Shown here in pieces: positions 10,011-22,587 of a stretch of DNA of 64,000 nt; the stretch's first letter is position 1, and each line of letters begins with the position of its first letter. Both the position numbers and the translations under genes were made by a program. The notes under the pieces were generated by a model. It was not told where the DNA came from. It saw only the letters and a program-made list of their open reading frames with translations, and ran no database searches. Source of the stretch: Campanula takesimana (Eukaryota > Streptophyta > Magnoliopsida > Asterales > Campanulaceae); assembly GCA_026119855.1 (NCBI GenBank), contig JAOWBW010000363.1, positions 496,001-560,000 on the forward strand. The letters are read 5' to 3'.

Positions 10011-10942
10011 TGTGACGACCCGTCCCAATGTCATATAAATTTTATGCAGAATATTATTTTATAATTTAATTTGTGTTAGTTTGATTATTTTAAAAGACTT
10101 ATTTGATCAATTAAAATATTAAATAAAAGTATTTGAGTTGCAAAATGATTTACTAGCTTGAGTAGAAGCTAAAATAGTTGAGTTAGAAATTGTAAATAAT
10201 AATCAGGGGGTTAAGTGTTAAGGTTGAAACTTTGGGGGTTAAATGTAATTTATTAACTTGGAGGGGCCTAAGTGTAAATTGCCAATTATATAAGAGAAAA
10301 TTACCATAGGGTCCCTCATCCTAAGCCTAACTACCACCTAGTCCAACCTAATATTTCCATCTATCATCTAGTCCAAGCTAATATTCTTATTTACCACCTA
10401 GTCCATTAAAATTATTAAATCCCGAAACTACCCTGCTATAAATAAAACCCTACCCCCCCCTCCTTCTTTTCACGCAGTCACACACGCACGCACGCACACA
10501 CACTCTCTCTCTAACCTTCCACCTCCAGCAAACCCTCCATTCTCAACCACCGGCGACCTTACCCCTCCCCTAGCCCCGGCGACCCACACTTCCCCTAGCT
10601 CCCGCCGGCGCACCCTTTCTTCTCCGTCACCGGCGAACATTCCGGCGAGTCGATTTCAACAGATCTGATTCTCCCCATGTCCCTCCCTCGCTTCTCTCTC
10701 CCCCCCCCCCTCTCTCTCTGTTTCGACGGAGGCCATGGACGTCGACGGTGACCTCCTATCTATTTTCTTCTCCTGACTATATTTACAACGTTGGTGAGTA
10801 GATCTACATCGCCGACAAGTAGATCTACAAGTCCGGCGAGCATATCTATCACTCCGGCGATCAGATGCTTTTAACTAGCTGTAATTCTTGTTAAATTTGG
10901 AGGCAATACGTAGCCTGGGATTTCTACGGCGGAGATGTAAAA

Positions 10943-11167
10943 TTGCGCAACATTTTTGGCAGAAGAAAATGTCAGCTGCCGTCTGGTTCATCATCGTCGC
11001 CGTCCATTGTTTTGTCAGCTGATCTGAACGATAACGACTGCGTCGTTTTTGGCGCTTACGACACGAGAATGGGGCGGCGTGAGAGTCCAGCAATCTGCGC
11101 TGCGGCCACGGCGAGGGAAGGTGGTCGGTGGAGCAGACAACGGCGGCATCGAGAAGGTTTACGTTAA
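10943..11167 (+). other. GC-rich, possibly captured host sequence inside the TIR element
   Basis: The 10490-11250 interval is much richer in GC than its surroundings, with CCGGCGA motifs and a 74-codon frame on the plus strand. It matches no family I recognise. Mutator-like elements often carry captured gene fragments, so capture is a reasonable guess, but the sequence does not prove coding. Confidence 0.2.
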
Positions 11168-11484
11168 CGGCGCGTTAACTATTGGTGACTTGAGGAACGT
11201 TAAGTCGCCGTTAGATAATTGACGGTGTGGGATGGACGTTCGGGTTGTTGTGAACCAAATGAATTTGTATTGCCGTAACGGATGAAACGGTCAATTAATA
11301 CAATGTAAAAGTCATTGTTAATGTGTAAATATTGATTAAATTTCTTAGCTTGCAATAATTGAGGTTTTATCTTTCTCTTAATGTAAACGTTTTGTCGTCT
11401 GCGTATTAGCTGTAAAATTTATAGCTTTACCGATACATAATATCAAAGAAATGGAAAATAGCGGAAAAAAAGAGTAAGTTGTTC

Positions 11485-12360
11485 TTGGAATTTGTTCTAG
11501 AAACAACTATGAACTTGTTGTTAGAACATTTGTGAACTTGTTCTTGGAACAAGTGCGAACTTACAATTCCGAACTTGTTTTTGGAACAAGTGCGAACTTG
11601 TTATTGGAACAATTGCGAACTTGCAATTGTGAACTCACAATTGTGAACTTACAATTGCGATCATACAATTGCAAACTTGTATTTGGAACATCTGTGAACA
11701 TGTTCTTGGAACAAGTGTGAACTTGTTCTTGGAATAAGTGGAACTTACAATTGCGAACTTGTGCGAACTTGTTATTGGAACAATTGCGAACTTACAATTG
11801 CGAACTTGTTTTTGGAACAAGTGCGAACTTGTTATTGGAAAAATTGCGAACTTACAATTGTGAACTTACAATTGCGATCATACAATTGAGAACTTACAAT
11901 TGTGAACTTACAATTGCGATCTTACAATTGCGAACTTGTTTTTGGAACAAGTGCGAACTTGTTAATGGAACAATTGCGAACTTACAATTGCGAAATTACA
12001 ATTGTGAACTTACAAGTGCGAACTTACAAGTGCGAACTTACAATTGCGAACTTGTTTTTGGAACAAGTGCGAACTTGTTATTGGAACAAGTGCGAACTTG
12101 TTATTGGAACAATTGCGAACTTACAATTGCGAACTTACAATTGTGAACTTACAAGTGCGAACTTACAATTGTGAACTTACAATTGCGAACTTACATTTTT
12201 GAACTTACAATTTGTAAACTTACAACTGTGAACTTGTTCGAACAATTGCGAACATGTTTTTGGAACAAGTACGAACTTGTTATTGGAACAATTGCGAACT
12301 TACAATTGCGAAACTTACATTTGCGAACTTACAATTGTAAACTTACAACTGTGAACTTAC
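11485..12360. repeat. minisatellite built on GCGAACTTACAATT and GGAACAAGTGC
   Basis: About 0.9 kb consists of interleaved short units such as GAACTTGTTATTGGAACAA and TTGCGAACTTACAATTG. The units are partly self-complementary (CAATTG, TTGGAACAA), so both strands can fold. The repetitive frames on both strands here are artefacts of the repeat. Confidence 0.9.
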
Positions 12361-12439
12361 TGATTAGTTCACAGTTGTTTGGTCGCCGAAGTTGTTTAGA
12401 TGACAACTGATAACTTACTGATAAGTTCTCAGTTATTTG

Positions 12440-13110
12440 ATCACCGGAGATGGTCGACGGAGGTGGTCGCCGGATTATGGCACCAAAAAAATACTCACCG
12501 AAGGTGGTCACCGAAAAATGGTTGACGGAGGTGGTTGTCAAAAAATAGTCGCCGAAAAAGGTGACCGGAAGTGGTCGCCGGAAAATGGTCGCCGGAGGTG
12601 GTCACCAGAAAATTGTGGTCGGGGGTGGTCGCCGGAAAATGGTGGCCGGTGGTGGTTGCCGAAAATGGTGGCCGGAACATGGTGGCCGGAAAACGGTAGC
12701 CGGAAAATGGTGGCCGGAGGTGGTCACCGGAAAATTGTGGCCGGGGGTGGTCGCCGGAAAATGGTGGCCAGAAAATTGTGTCCGGAGGTGGTTGCCGAAA
12801 ATGGTGGCCGGAACATGGTGGCCGGAAAACGGTAGCCGGAAAATGGTGGCCGGAGGTGGTCGCCGGAAAATGGTTGCCGGAGGTGGTCGCCGGAAAATGG
12901 TGGTGGCCGGAGGTGGCCGTCGGGAAACGGTGGCCGGAGGTGGCCGCCGGAAAACGGTGGCCGGAGACGGCCGCTGGAAAATGGCCGCCGGAGACGGTGA
13001 CCGGAAAATGGTGGTCGGAAAATGTCGCCGGAAAATATTACCGGAAATGTGGCCGGAAAAGGTTGCCGGAGGTGGTGGTCGGCCGGAGGTGGTGGTCGGT
13101 CGGTCAAAGT
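12440..13110. repeat. GC-rich minisatellite of GGTGGCCGGAAAAT units
   Basis: Roughly 0.67 kb of degenerate 12-15-bp units combine GGTGGCCGGA, GGTCGCCGG and AAAATGG. Because unit lengths are often multiples of three, long frames stay open on both strands (for example 12561-13139 plus and 12724-13185 minus). These are not considered genes. Confidence 0.9.
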
Positions 13111-13699
13111 TGTTGACCGGTGAGAAGGTGAAAGGTTGAGGAGGGAGGGGTAATCATGTAATTTCCAGTCATTTAGTAAGGGCATTCATGCCCTTTTAAT
13201 ATCCCTTGGACTAGGTGGTAATATTGAAAATACCTTGGACTAGGTGGTAGTTTAGATTCTAATGAGGGACTAAATGGGAGTTGCCCCATTATATAATCCC
13301 ACCTTCCTCTCTTCCTATCTCTGCGCTCACTCACCTCACCAGACAAACACTTTCCCTTTTTCCAGTCTTTCTCTCCTTCTGTTCTACGAGTATTCCTCCC
13401 ACAAAAATTATTTTATCTCGTTCATTATTCTTCCGTTCTAAAATCCGACTTCACCAAAATGTTCGGGGCGTCGAGTATATCAAATCTAGTCGATCAGAAA
13501 AATATGTCATCGGTACTATTTTCGTAGCAAGTAAGTTACTATTCCCCCTTTAATTATAAAAAAATGTTCATACATATTATATATGATACTTTTTGTGGTA
13601 ATTGTTGCTTTGTGAGTAGTATTTGTGCTACTTGAAATTGTTGGTGTTAAAGGGGTGATTTATATGTAATGGAGTTAATTAATTTAACTTGAATAAATA

Positions 13700-13940
13700 A
13701 GATGGAAGTTATGTTAGTACTTTTGAGACGGTGAATTAGAGTTAGAATGTTAAATAAATATTTGGGGGAAGTTGTAATAGTACTTTTGAGACGGTGAATT
13801 AGAGTTAGAATGTTAAATAAATATTTGGGGGACGTTGTAATAGTACTTTTGAGACGGTGAATTAGAGTTAGAATGTTAAATAAATATTTTGGGGGAGTTG
13901 TAATAGTATTTTTGAGACGGTGAATTAGAGTTAGAATGAA
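13700..13940 (+). repeat. 63-bp tandem repeat in LTR1 (about four units)
   Basis: The unit contains GAGACGGTGAATTAGAGTTA and TTAAATAAATATTTGGGG. The same array with about four units recurs in LTR2 at about 18910-19140, so it predates the insertion. Confidence 0.9.
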
Positions 13941-14224
13941 AAGAGTAGAAATTCGACATGTTTAAGGGAGTGGGCGGCCGCCCAAAACGAGCAGGCGACC
14001 GCTCATCTATCTAGAAGAATTGGTCTGTGGAAAACGTGGTTTGGGCGACCGCACAAGTTTATGTGGGTGGCCGCACAGTTGCCTGAAAGAACTGAACTGT
14101 TTAATCTGATTTATTTAAGGTTCAATCTTGGTCTAGGTCTTTATTGAAATCCTAGGGTACCTAAATAGTCTTGGTGGAACACAAGGGTGTTAGAAATTGG
14201 TCCAATTATGAATATGTAAAAGGT

Positions 14225-14640
14225 GTGGGATTCTAGTTAAGTGCCTTAAGGGTTTGTTTAACATCTTAATGATGTATTTGTTTGGAGACCCTAATTTGGA
14301 ATCATAAATGTAGAGGAATGGTTGGGTTCATAGTCATTGTGCTATTTATGAGTAATTCGGGGTTATCATCTTTATGATGTATTGTTAGGACTCCCTACTA
14401 TGGGATCCTACGTTAAAAGGAATGTTTAAGTGTTCATTGTCTTTGGGATCTTTATGAGTGACTTCTGGTTATCATCTTTATGATGCTTTTGTGGGATTTC
14501 CTACTTTGAAATCCTTTGTTTGAGAAATGATTCTAATGCACATAGTTGTTGGGCTCTTTATGGGCAGTTTATCATCTTTATGATGTACTTAGTACGGTTC
14601 CCTATTTTGGAATCATACACTGATTGTGCAATAGTTAAAA
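14225..14640 (+). repeat. degenerate ~110-bp repeat with CATCTTTATGATG hairpins in LTR1
   Basis: The palindromic motif CATCTTWATGATG occurs about four times at roughly 110-bp spacing, each followed by a CCCTAnTWTGGRATC block. The same arrangement is in LTR2 (about 19455-19835). Confidence 0.7.
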
Positions 14641-15651
14641 TTCCAGCTAGTCTTACTTGGTTGAGTCGGGCAGTGATAAATATTATAATGGCACTCGAGC
14701 CAAGTTCATTATAGTGTTCTTCACTGGTAACCCCTTTTTACCCCTTCCTGATTGTGTGGTTGGGTTGAGCTAGCTCCCTTGTGTGAGCATTCTAGCTACA
14801 CGTTTTAGGGTTATTACTTTGTGTCATTTTCCCACCGTTGTTCTTGTTGTTGTTTGGGTCCGGAACCCCTGTTTCAGCTCTTTGATACTGCCCTGTTGAT
14901 GCTGCTCTTCGATGCGGCTATGTTGATGATGTTCAGATTGTTATATCCTTTTGGGATAACCTTGGCTCAGTATCCTTTGTTATGTGTTTATTTCAGCTTT
15001 GTGTGCTGCATGATGAGTTGGTCGTTATTTCCAACCGGTATGAGACGGTTGGCGATAGGGAGACTCTCATGTTGTGTGATATTTATTATTCAGTTATGTT
15101 GTTATATGATTCATCTATTCAGTTGGTATGCATGATATTATGCCATGTAGTTGCATTAGTAACTTATTGAGATTTATCTCACCTCGTTCCCTTTCCATTT
15201 GTTTTCCTTAGTTCACAGGAAAGCTAGAGGTGGTACGCGTGAGATCTGATGTCGTGGGACTTTTATGAGCAGGTTATACTCTTTTGGGATAGCTGTTCTA
15301 CGGAGCTTTTGTGTATTCTTGTAGTGAGGTTGTGGTTGTACAGTGTTAAGTAAATACTGTTGTCTTTTGGGTAGAACTAGGGTGCTTGTATTTGGACGGT
15401 GGAATTTAGCATAACCGTATGTATATATTACTAATCGTTCATTCTTCTGCATGTGTAAGGTTGTCTCCGAGTTATAATCTCGTTTAGGTGTTTTTTGTTG
15501 GTATTGGTATAGTATGGTTCCGACTTTTGTGTAGTTGATGTTGTGGATAGTATACATTATACAGGTTTATTGTAAAAATGTTGTTTTTATATCAGGGTCC
15601 ACGCACCTGGTTCGAGGCACCAAATAGGGTCTCGGGATTCGGTTCGTGACA

Positions 15652-18269
15652 GTTGGTATCAAAGCATTGGGATTAGATCTTGAAAGGGAATAAGAACTCT
15701 GATATTGAATAGGTTTCGATACTTGAGTGTTACGATTTTGAGCGGTTTAGAAAACTAAGTTTTCTTGAAGTCAATTAGCTTCCTTGGTCATGGAAAATTT
15801 GTGCAGTAGAATCATAATGAATTAGTGGATGATGTTAAGATAGAAGTTGGTTGAGTTATGGGTGTGATATTGACGTCGAGTGCTTCTTCCCTTGTGGTAT
15901 ATCAGGCATAGGACTGGTGTTTATAGTGTGGTTCCATTGGGGCTAGTTGGTTTGAGAATCGAGAGTGCGAGTCTTTGAAAACTTAGGCGTATCTGTTTCG
16001 TAAAGTGGACAATGTTTCGTGCTATATACGCATGTTTGTTCTCATTCCTGGATTTATGTGGAGGTGTATTCTCGAATACGAGACTACGAGATATTGATGT
16101 GATAAGCGGTATGGTCTAGCTTTCTATGTGTCACGAATTTCTTGTTTGCCATCGATTGGTGGTGAATATTTCTATATTAGTATGTTTGACTTTGTTTAGT
16201 AGCATACTAGATGTATATACAACGTTCATGTTCTGTATTGAAAATCAGAAAATTTTTATTACAAGGTTGTGCTGGAAATTTAGCTTATTTAATGGACAGT
16301 AGAACGTCTACACCAAATCTGAGAGATGTGTGCATTAATTTTGAAATCTTGGGTATACTTTATATTGGGTGAAATATGTCGCTTGACCGACAGGGAACTT
16401 GAGTTATATGATGAGTTGATATAGGCTACAATACTGATAGGTGAATCAGTGAACTTTTAGCATCGGTTGAGATTGCAGAGTGGAAGATTCAACCCGAGAG
16501 ACAATTTAATAAAGGATTCATCAAGGCAAGTATATCTAAGTGGGGTGCGTTGTTATTATTTGGTATAAAGAGAGATTCTACTTTACGATTCTATATGGAA
16601 TACAGAAAGCTCAACTAGGTAACTACGACGAATTATTACTTGTTATTTTATATTGGTGAATTATTCAATCCCTGAAGTTGATCAGTGGTTTAGTCGGTGT
16701 TTGATTGATAAGTGGCTATAATTGGTTGAAGGTCAAATATGAGGTATATCGAAGACAATTTCTCATATTAGATAAGCTCATCCTGAATTTGTGGTTATGT
16801 CTTTTAGATCAATAAATGGTCTAGTAGTATTGTTGGATTTGAGGAACAATATTTCTAAATTATATAATTTGCTTTTGGTGGTGAATTGATAAAGAATATG
16901 ACCAGTGTTAATGTTTTCTTGAGGACATGTCCAGTTTCACCATTATAGTAAAAATAATCAATTTAAAGATTGAGAGGTATATTGATTCAAGATGATAAAG
17001 TACTTGTATATGTTTCGATGATTTACTCCCTATGATTAGAATCATCTATGACTCAGGATTGATTGTAACTTTATTGATATTGCCTGAGCAGATTATATTT
17101 TTTTCAATGGGACTAAGTTTGAAATGTTATGTTAATAGACTATCAATATTTGATGGATATATTTTTTTAGAAAAACTAAATATGAGATAATACAAGTGGG
17201 TAAAAAAAAAATCAAAGATTATGACTGTATTATGTTTTATCATATAAGAAAGATGAGTGTAGTAGTGGAATCACTGAACATGTAAATGTGTATATTATGT
17301 TGGATACCGCTGAATGGGAGATGTTGGAAGATTTGACTTAGTGGAATGGAACACGTGTAGTGGAAATTCGACTATAGGTACTTAAAGAGATTCACAAGAC
17401 CAAGTAAGTTACCCATTCAAGTAGAAACAAAATATAATGGGATGGATATGAGGAATCAAATTTGATCGAATAGTCGATAACGGTAAATTTCGTGTATATA
17501 ATTGAATTCTTGGGTGACAATAATCGTTAGTCCTACTCCTTCCCTTATTTGTTCAGGCAGTAGTATGATTATATGGGATGCTTGTGGAGATAATATATGA
17601 CAGGAACCATTGTTGTACATCTTGATCTTAATAGACTTCTCAGAGTGTTATGGATATTTATTTGGGTCTTGTTATAATATTAGGAAACCCTAGAGACCGA
17701 TACATATTTATAAGGATATACTACGTGTATGTGGAGTTGATTCCAAATACTAATGGGATGATGTTTAGATTGTCAATAAGTAGGGATGAACCGGAAAAGT
17801 AAAACTTATGGGTATTGATTGATTTAAGGGTTGATTGAGAGCGTAATGCTAATCAGAAATAGATCATTTATGATTCAGAATTGGTAAACAAGTGATGCTG
17901 ATAACCGAAAACGAGGTCTTAAGATCAAGTGGGGGGTTTAGTTTTCTTAAAGGAATTACCAAAGAGTGACAAACATGAACTGAAAAGAATGATAGTCATG
18001 AGAATTTGAAATTCCGGAAGAAAGAGGAAGTTGATTATAGAATGTTTAATACGAGTATACGTGTGATAGGTGTGTGTTTCATATGTGTTGGTTTAATTGA
18101 TACAAATTAATGGAAATTGGAATTGGGATTTAAGTGTGAGTTATGGGGACAAGGCCTGAAATATTTAATATGTCCTTAATTGTGGTTATTATTTGCTATA
18201 TAAGAATCGATATATATGTAGCCTCTATATGACTACGTGTTATAATTCCGGAAGAAAGAGGAAGTTGAT
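15652..18269 (+). pseudogene. Gypsy internal domain remnant
   Basis: Directly after LTR1 lies TGGTATCAAAGCATTGG (15654-15670), a variant tRNA-Met primer site. At 16539-16625 a frame reads RFYMEYRKLN preceded by a WGA-containing block, matching the Gypsy reverse transcriptase segment normally written CIDYRELN. The rest is shot through with stops. Gag, integrase and most of pol are gone or unrecognisable. A purine-rich 29-bp segment (GGAAGAAAGAGGAAG core) occurs twice, at about 18012 and 18244, the second abutting LTR2 and possibly derived from the polypurine tract. Confidence 0.6.
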
Positions 18270-18899
18270 TATAATTTAATTTGTGTTAGTTTGGTTATTT
18301 TAAAAGACTTGTTTGATCTATTAAAATATTAAATAAAAGTATTTGAGTTGCAAAATGATTTACTAGCTTGATTAGAAGCTAAAATAGTTGAGTTAGAAAT
18401 TGTAAATAATGATTAGGGGGTTAAGTGTTAAAGTTGAAACTTTGGGGGTTAAATGTAATTGATTAACTTAGAGGGGCCTAAGTGTAAATTGCCAATTATA
18501 TAATCCCACCTTCCTCTCTTCCTCTCTCTGCGCACACTCACATCACCAGACAAACACTTTCCCTTTCCAGACTCTTTCTCTCCTTCTGTTCTACGAGTAT
18601 TCCTCCCACAAAAATTATTTTATCTCGTTCATTATTCTTCCGTTTTAAAATCCGACTTCACCAAAATGTTCGGGGCGTCGAGTAGATCAAATCTAGACGA
18701 TCAGAAAAATATGTCATCGGTACTATTTTCGTAGCAAGTAAGTTACTATTCCCCTTTTAATTATAAAAAATGTTCATACATATTATATATGATACTTTTT
18801 GTGGTAATTGTTGCTTTGTGAGTAGTATTTGTGCTACTTGAAATTATTGGTGTTAAAGGGGTGATTTATATGTAATGGAGTTAATTAATTTAACTTGAA

Positions 18900-19140
18900 T
18901 AAATAAGATGGAAGTTATGTTAGTACTTTTGAGACGGTGAATTAGAGTTAGAATGTTAAATAAATATTTGGGGGAAGTTGTAATAGTACATTTGAGACGG
19001 TGAATTAGAGTTAGAATGTTAAATAAATATTTGGGGGAAGTTGTAATAGTACTTTTGAGACGGTGAATTAGAGTTAGAATGTTAAATAAATATTTGGGGG
19101 AAGTTGTAATAGTATTTTTGAGGGTGAATTAGAGTTAGAG
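18900..19140 (+). repeat. 63-bp tandem repeat in LTR2
   Basis: This is the counterpart of the array at 13700-13940, with about four units. The last unit has lost the ACG of GAGACGG. Confidence 0.85.
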
Positions 19141-20589
19141 TGAAAAGAGTAGAAATTCGACATGTTTAAGGGAGTAGGCGGCCGCCCAAAACGGGCAGGC
19201 GACCGCTCATCTATCTGGAAGAATTGGTCTGTGGAAAACGTGGTTTGGGCGACTGCACAGGTTTATGTGGGCGGCCGCACAGTTGCTTGGAGGAACTGAA
19301 CTGTTCCAATCTGATTGATTTAAGGTTCAATCTTGGTCTAGGTCTTAATTGAAATCCTAGGGGTACCTAAATAGTCTTGGTGGAACACAAGGGTGTTGGA
19401 AATTGGTCTAATTATATGAATATGTGAAAGGTGTGGAATTCTAGTTAAGTGCCTTAAGGATTTGTTTAACATCTTAATGATGTATTTGTTTGGAGTCCCT
19501 AATTTGGAATCATAAATGTAGAGGAATGGTTGGGTTCATAGTCATTGTGCTATTTATGAGTAATTCGGGGTTATCATCTTTATGATGTATTGTTAGGATT
19601 CCCTACTATGGGATCCTACGTTAAAAGGAATGTTTAAGTGTTCATTGTCTTTGGGATCTTTATGAGTGACTTCTGGTTATCATCTTTATGATGCTTTTGT
19701 GGAATTTCCTACTTTTAAGTCATTTGTTTAAGAAATATTTCTAATGCACATAGTTGTTGGGCTCTTTATGGGCAGTTTATCATCTTTATGATGTACTTAG
19801 TATGGTTCCCTATTTTGGAATCATACACTGATTGTGCAATAGTTAAAAGTCCAGCTGGTCTTACTTGGTTGAGTCGGGCAGTGATGAATATTATAATGGC
19901 ACTCGAGCCAAGTTTATTATAATGTTCTTCACTGGTAACCCCTTTTTACCCCTTCCTGATTGTGTGGTTGGGATGAGCTAGCTCCCTTGTGTGAGTATTC
20001 TAGCTACACGTTTTAGGGTTATGACTTTGTATCATTATCCCACCGTTGTTCTTGTTGTTGTTTGGTTCCGGAACCCCTGCTTCAGCTCTTTGATGCTTCC
20101 CTGTTGATGTTGCTCTTCGATGCGGCTATGTTGATGATGTTCAGATTGTTATATCCTTTTGGGAGAACCTTGGCTCAGTATCCTTGGTTATGTGTTTATT
20201 TCAGCTTTGTGTGCTGCATGATGAGTTGGTCGTTATTTTCAACCGGTATGGGACGGTTGGTGATAGGGAGCCTCTCATGTTGTGTGATATATGTTATTCA
20301 ATTATGTTGTTATATGATTCAGCTATTCAGTTGGTATGCATGATATTATGCCATGTAGTTGCATTAGTAACTTACTGAGATTTATCTCACCCCGTTCCCT
20401 TTCCATTTGTTTTCCTTAGTTTACAGGAAAGCTAGAGGTAGTACGCAGTGAGATCTGATGTCGTGGGACTTTTATGAGCAAGTTATACTCTTTTGGGATA
20501 GCTGCTCTACGGAGCTTTTGTGTATTATTGTAGTGAGGTTGTGGTTGTACAGTGTTAAGTAAATACTGTTGTCTTTTGGGTAGAACTAG

Positions 20590-22577
20590 TGTTGGTCCCA
20601 AAGGGCAACAAGGGTATGGAAAATAGCTAGAGGGGGGTGAATAGCTGTTTTGAAATTCTTTTCGTACCATTGAAAATTCAATGGCAAATGCGCACTTAAT
20701 CAAATAAGCGTTATGAAATGCGCCTAAGTGAGTGAGTGAGATGCACAGCGGAATAGTTAAGTAAAGTTGGCGCATATGATTAAAGGGGCGCAACACACAC
20801 TCTTAAGTATTTTGGTTCAAAGTGAGTGAAAGATGAAACTAAGGCAAATGATATAACAAACACAACACAATTCAATCCAATCAATCTACAATGAGTAAAC
20901 AAGCAAATAGTGAGTGAAGATAATAACTTGAAAGTAAATAACAAGTAATTAATACGCGTTATTTGGAGAGGTTCGATCAATGAAAGATCTACGTCCTCTA
21001 CCAAGATAGTTAGTCTTGGATTTCTAATGGAGATCTTATATTATGAGTGAGTGTTACAAATTACAATCGTTTGAGCTTATACACTAACTCAAGATCTAAT
21101 ATTCTATGAAAGAACAAATCCTAGACAAAACCGGTGTATCTCTTAAAGAAAGATCTAAGTGATCAAACTTAAAGAGGTGCGTGTGTGTTCTTAGTTTTAA
21201 GGCTCTTTAGATCTTTATGATTTAGAGCACAATAAAACTAAAGTGTTTTTGCTTGAGGATCTGGGCTAAGGATGAAGGTATGAAGATGTTCTTGAGAATT
21301 CTGGTAAATCAAAGGTAATCTTCAAATCTTCAACAAATGCTTGAGAGAGAAATTCTGAATATCTTAGCAACTTCAAAACGTTTGAAGTTATGGGGTATTT
21401 ATAGTAGAGCCCCAAAAACTAGCCGTTGGAAATCTCTTGTGGATAAGGTTAAAGGACAGATGTGCTATCGCTCATTCAGTAGAGCATGTGTCCTTTATAG
21501 CCGTTAGACACGTAACACAAATATGACCGTTATGGACAGGTGTCCTTAGATGCGGGTGCATACGTGTTATTTAACCACCGTTGGATCATTGGCGTAGTTT
21601 GAATTCCTTCAAGTCTTTATGTCTTCACTAAATCACCAAGTGTTAAATCATTCACAATGAGGCGCGTTGAGCCAAAGGGGCACGTAACACATGCGCGTGC
21701 CAAAGAGGCGCATAGGCGCAGAACATTGGCGCATGGCGCATGGCGCGTGGCTCAAACTTGATAGAGTGATTTTCTTCAATCTTGACATTCTTGCCCTATT
21801 CCTAAGCCTATTCCATTACAATGGACTACCTAAAAAATGAAGTATAAATACTTCTTACATGTGGGTCTAAAGTCCATGGATAAAACTTAGGTGATGGATC
21901 AATCAAATCTAATCAATCTTATTACATTGAAACTGAGATATATGTGGGCATACCTGTAGACACCCCGCCTTGGACCTCTCATGTCCCGATTGCATACACA
22001 TTCTTTGTCTTCCTTTCTTCTGTTAAGTTTTGTTACTTTTCGTTAACTTTCGTTACTTTTTTGTTAAGTTCCTGACTTACTCCGTTAGTCTTGGATTTGA
22101 CTAAGTGGGCAAAGTCAACCTTGAGTCTTTGTTTCGTTTATTTTCGTTGACTTTCATGATGTTCGTTAAGTTTTTGAACTAATTCCGTTAGTTTTGGGGC
22201 TTAACTGCATAACGGGGGTTAACATTTGGGCTAAAATGTGAATTTTCTAAAGTCGGGATGTGAACGCCTTTGCCCTCCTTTGTGGGAGGCGTGCTCCTCC
22301 CATAGGGGAGGTGGGAAGCGCGCGCTTCCCGCTTCCAGAATCTCAGATTTGGCCAAATTTCCCTCATTTTCTGATTTGTAACCCCCAAAGCCATTATGCC
22401 TTGGCTTGATCCGGGGAAGGGCCATCTTTGTGACCATAAACACTTCCCTAACACCTATAAATACCTCTTCGTTCCTCTAAAACGTGGGTGGCAACTATTA
22501 AAATCAATTAGACATCCTAGGATAATTCACCGCTCTAGCCAAGTGGGGTTTTCCCGGGGTATCTACAATACCCAACA
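20590..22577 (-). repeat. Sirevirus 3' LTR, interrupted by a solo LTR
   Basis: TGTTGGTCCCAAAGGGCAAC...ATACCCAACA matches the 5' LTR at 32717-34072 closely once 21955-22567 and one target duplication are removed. It is rich in GCGC motifs (21660-21745). The frames inside are LTR sequence. Confidence 0.9.
21955..22567. mobile_element. solo LTR (TGTAGACACCCC...TATCTACA)
   Basis: 613 bp with TG...CA ends lie inside the Sirevirus 3' LTR, flanked by the 5-bp duplication ATACC (21950-21954 and 22568-22572). The absence of any internal region between two LTRs marks it as a solo LTR left by recombination. TGTAGACACC is a start often seen in plant Gypsy LTRs; the superfamily is a guess. The frames inside (22188-22593) are not genes. 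Confidence 0.8.
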
Positions 22578-22587
22578 ATCTCCCCCT
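22578..22587 (-). promoter_or_regulatory. polypurine tract of the Sirevirus
   Basis: On the minus strand AGGGGGAGAT directly precedes the 3' LTR, the expected site of plus-strand DNA priming. Confidence 0.8.

Larger units (their letters stand above)
10293..13287. mobile_element. non-autonomous Mutator-like (or hAT) TIR element, 3.0 kb
   Basis: Compared with LTR2, 2995 bp are inserted after ATTATATA. That 8-mer is duplicated at 10285-10292 and 13288-13295. The ends are inverted repeats of about 90 bp: GTCCCTCAT and CTACCACCTAGTCCAA near the left end recur inverted near the right end. Long TIRs with an 8-bp duplication fit a Mutator-like element; hAT is possible. No transposase is seen. The interior is unusual: GC-rich host-like sequence (10490-11250) and two large minisatellites. 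Confidence 0.75.
10011..15651 (+). repeat. Gypsy LTR1, interrupted at 10293-13287
   Basis: This is homologous to LTR2 (18270-20589 plus 34073-34348). The segment from 13288 contains a 63-bp tandem repeat, GGCGGCCGCC-containing GC blocks (about 13970-14080), a degenerate ~110-bp repeat built on CATCTTTATGATG, and a 3' part ending in CACGCACCTGG...GTGACA. Short frames such as 14821-15135 recur in LTR2 (20062-20343) and are LTR sequence, not genes. Confidence 0.8.

Noticed and set aside
11532..12410. Repetitive Leu/Thr/Asn-Cys-rich frames
   Set aside because: Pure products of the AACTTACAATTGCG satellite, open in several frames at once.
12561..13185. Long overlapping frames on both strands (Gly/Trp/Lys-rich plus, Pro/Phe/His-rich minus)
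   Set aside because: They follow the 12-15-bp GGTGGCCGGAAAAT minisatellite; unit lengths in multiples of three keep any frame open. No domain is seen.
13700..13940. Regular 63-bp repeats, considered as a CRISPR-like array
   Set aside because: Units are contiguous with no unique spacers, lie in an LTR, occur again in LTR2, and the DNA is eukaryotic.
14821..15170. Cys/Leu-rich frames in the Gypsy LTRs (also 20062-20378)
   Set aside because: Repeated in both LTRs, overlapping in two frames, with changes that do not favour synonymous sites; LTR sequence.
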